Source: Platanthera guangdongensis (taxonomy: Eukaryota; Streptophyta; Magnoliopsida; Asparagales; Orchidaceae). Taken from it: a stretch of 64,000 bases of DNA. Both the position numbers and the translations under genes were made by a program. Positions 63,239 through 64,000 of the stretch are shown one piece after another; position 1 is the first letter of the stretch; the number at the start of each line of letters is the position of its first letter. Below the pieces are notes generated by a model that did no database searches, was not told the DNA's origin, and saw nothing but the letters and a program-made list of their open reading frames with translations. The stretch lies in assembly GCA_039583875.1 (NCBI GenBank), contig CM077151.1, positions 27,728,390-27,792,389 of the forward strand, written 5' to 3'.

Positions 63239-64000
63239 CAATGTTTTAATTATTTATAAGACTGATTATGATCATGCACTAATCATTTGAATGCTTCTCA
63301 CGTATACTTACACATGTTCTATACACTTCTGCAAATACACATAATTAGAGTCCGATTATTTTGTGAAGGTTAATCATATTAACTACAGAGAGAGAATATG
63401 TTCTATATTATTAGGCATTACTTTTTTGTTATTTTAAGAATTGCAGATAGGCAAATAATACCTGCAAATATAAACTCCCTATTTCTATTGTGCCTAAATA
63501 TTTTTCCTTCGTATATTTGTAGCCTTCTTATTTTCAAGTGTTAAAAGACAACATGAAACTATGATGCAGCATTAGGGAACTCATATTAATATAGAATAAT
63601 CCTGCATGCCAACACGAAACTCATGTGGGCTGTGTGTATTTGGACAATGGCAAATATCATCACATATTGTATTATAATTTGAAAAACAAGTAGTTTATCA
63701 CTAGGAAGGGTACTCGGCTAATAAAAAGAGTCCTCTAAAATCGACAAAGACATCCATCTCTCCATGGCAAACACATTGTTGCAGAAGGTTAATCATATGA
63801 ATGCTGAGAATTAATCATGTCTAACGTCAACATATCATATCACATCATATGAACCCGCTTAATCATTGTTTGAATACATCAGGGATGCTCGAAAAATTAA
63901 ACGACAAATCCAAGTCAAATTCTTCTTGAGAATCAAAATCTCTATTATTGGCCGGTGGAGTTGACTGGTGCGCATGAGCTGGAGAATCCAGGAAGTTGTA
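63239..64000. other. AT-rich DNA, no gene seen
   Basis: Downstream of the Ulp1-type gene. No ORF, repeat or element end was recognised before the window stops. Confidence 0.45.

Overview
The window is nuclear DNA of a flowering plant. The evidence is spliced genes with plant GT..AG introns, Ty1/copia and Ty3/gypsy retrotransposons primed by initiator tRNA-Met, a tRNA-derived plant SINE, an RTE-clade LINE end, hAT, Harbinger and Mutator MITEs, and gene pieces matching plant eIF1, ATG7 and an EBS/SHL-type PHD protein. The species cannot be named from the sequence.

Layout. 0.5-3 kb holds a Harbinger transposase scrap, a LINE 3' end and MITEs. 3.8-5.5 kb is an intact four-exon LRR gene (copy A, minus strand). 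6.4-10.5 kb is a nest of hAT pieces and a 5'-truncated copia element. 14.1-14.5 kb carries two internal exons of eIF1, and right next to them 14.7-18.4 kb carries the most unusual part of the window: two long, intact, intronless, relatively GC-rich ORFs nine bases apart. The first encodes an 808-residue protein with a cysteine cluster and an RNase H-like transposase core. The second encodes a 414-residue protein with Myb/SANT-like modules. 19.5-27 kb is repeat-rich (duplicated GC-rich blocks, CA arrays, 17-bp and 302-bp tandem repeats, hairpin clusters). 27.2-30 kb is a decayed copia element broken by another LTR. 31-32.1 kb holds fragments of two unrelated genes (ATG7 exons 1-2 and a PHD exon). 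33.6-35.7 kb is a composite repeat of REP-like hairpins, a 0.4-kb GT/GC array and two very large GC palindromes. 36.3-47.0 kb is copy B of the LRR gene, transcribed leftward, with a 7.2-kb gypsy element and a SINE inside its third intron. 48.0-53.8 kb is a copia element whose Gag zinc knuckle is split by a hAT MITE. 56.6-58.6 kb holds three more MITEs. 60.4-63.2 kb is a TE-type Ulp1 (SUMO-protease-like) gene preceded by a 33-bp minisatellite.

How the parts relate. Copies A and B are a proximal duplicate pair sharing all intron positions. B gained tandem basic repeats and a much longer exon 2, and it kept its reading frame despite an 8.4-kb intron. The transposon proteins mostly decay through tryptophan codons turned into stops, which suggests cytosine deamination in silenced copies. 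The two-ORF unit shows no such decay, so it is either young or under selection.
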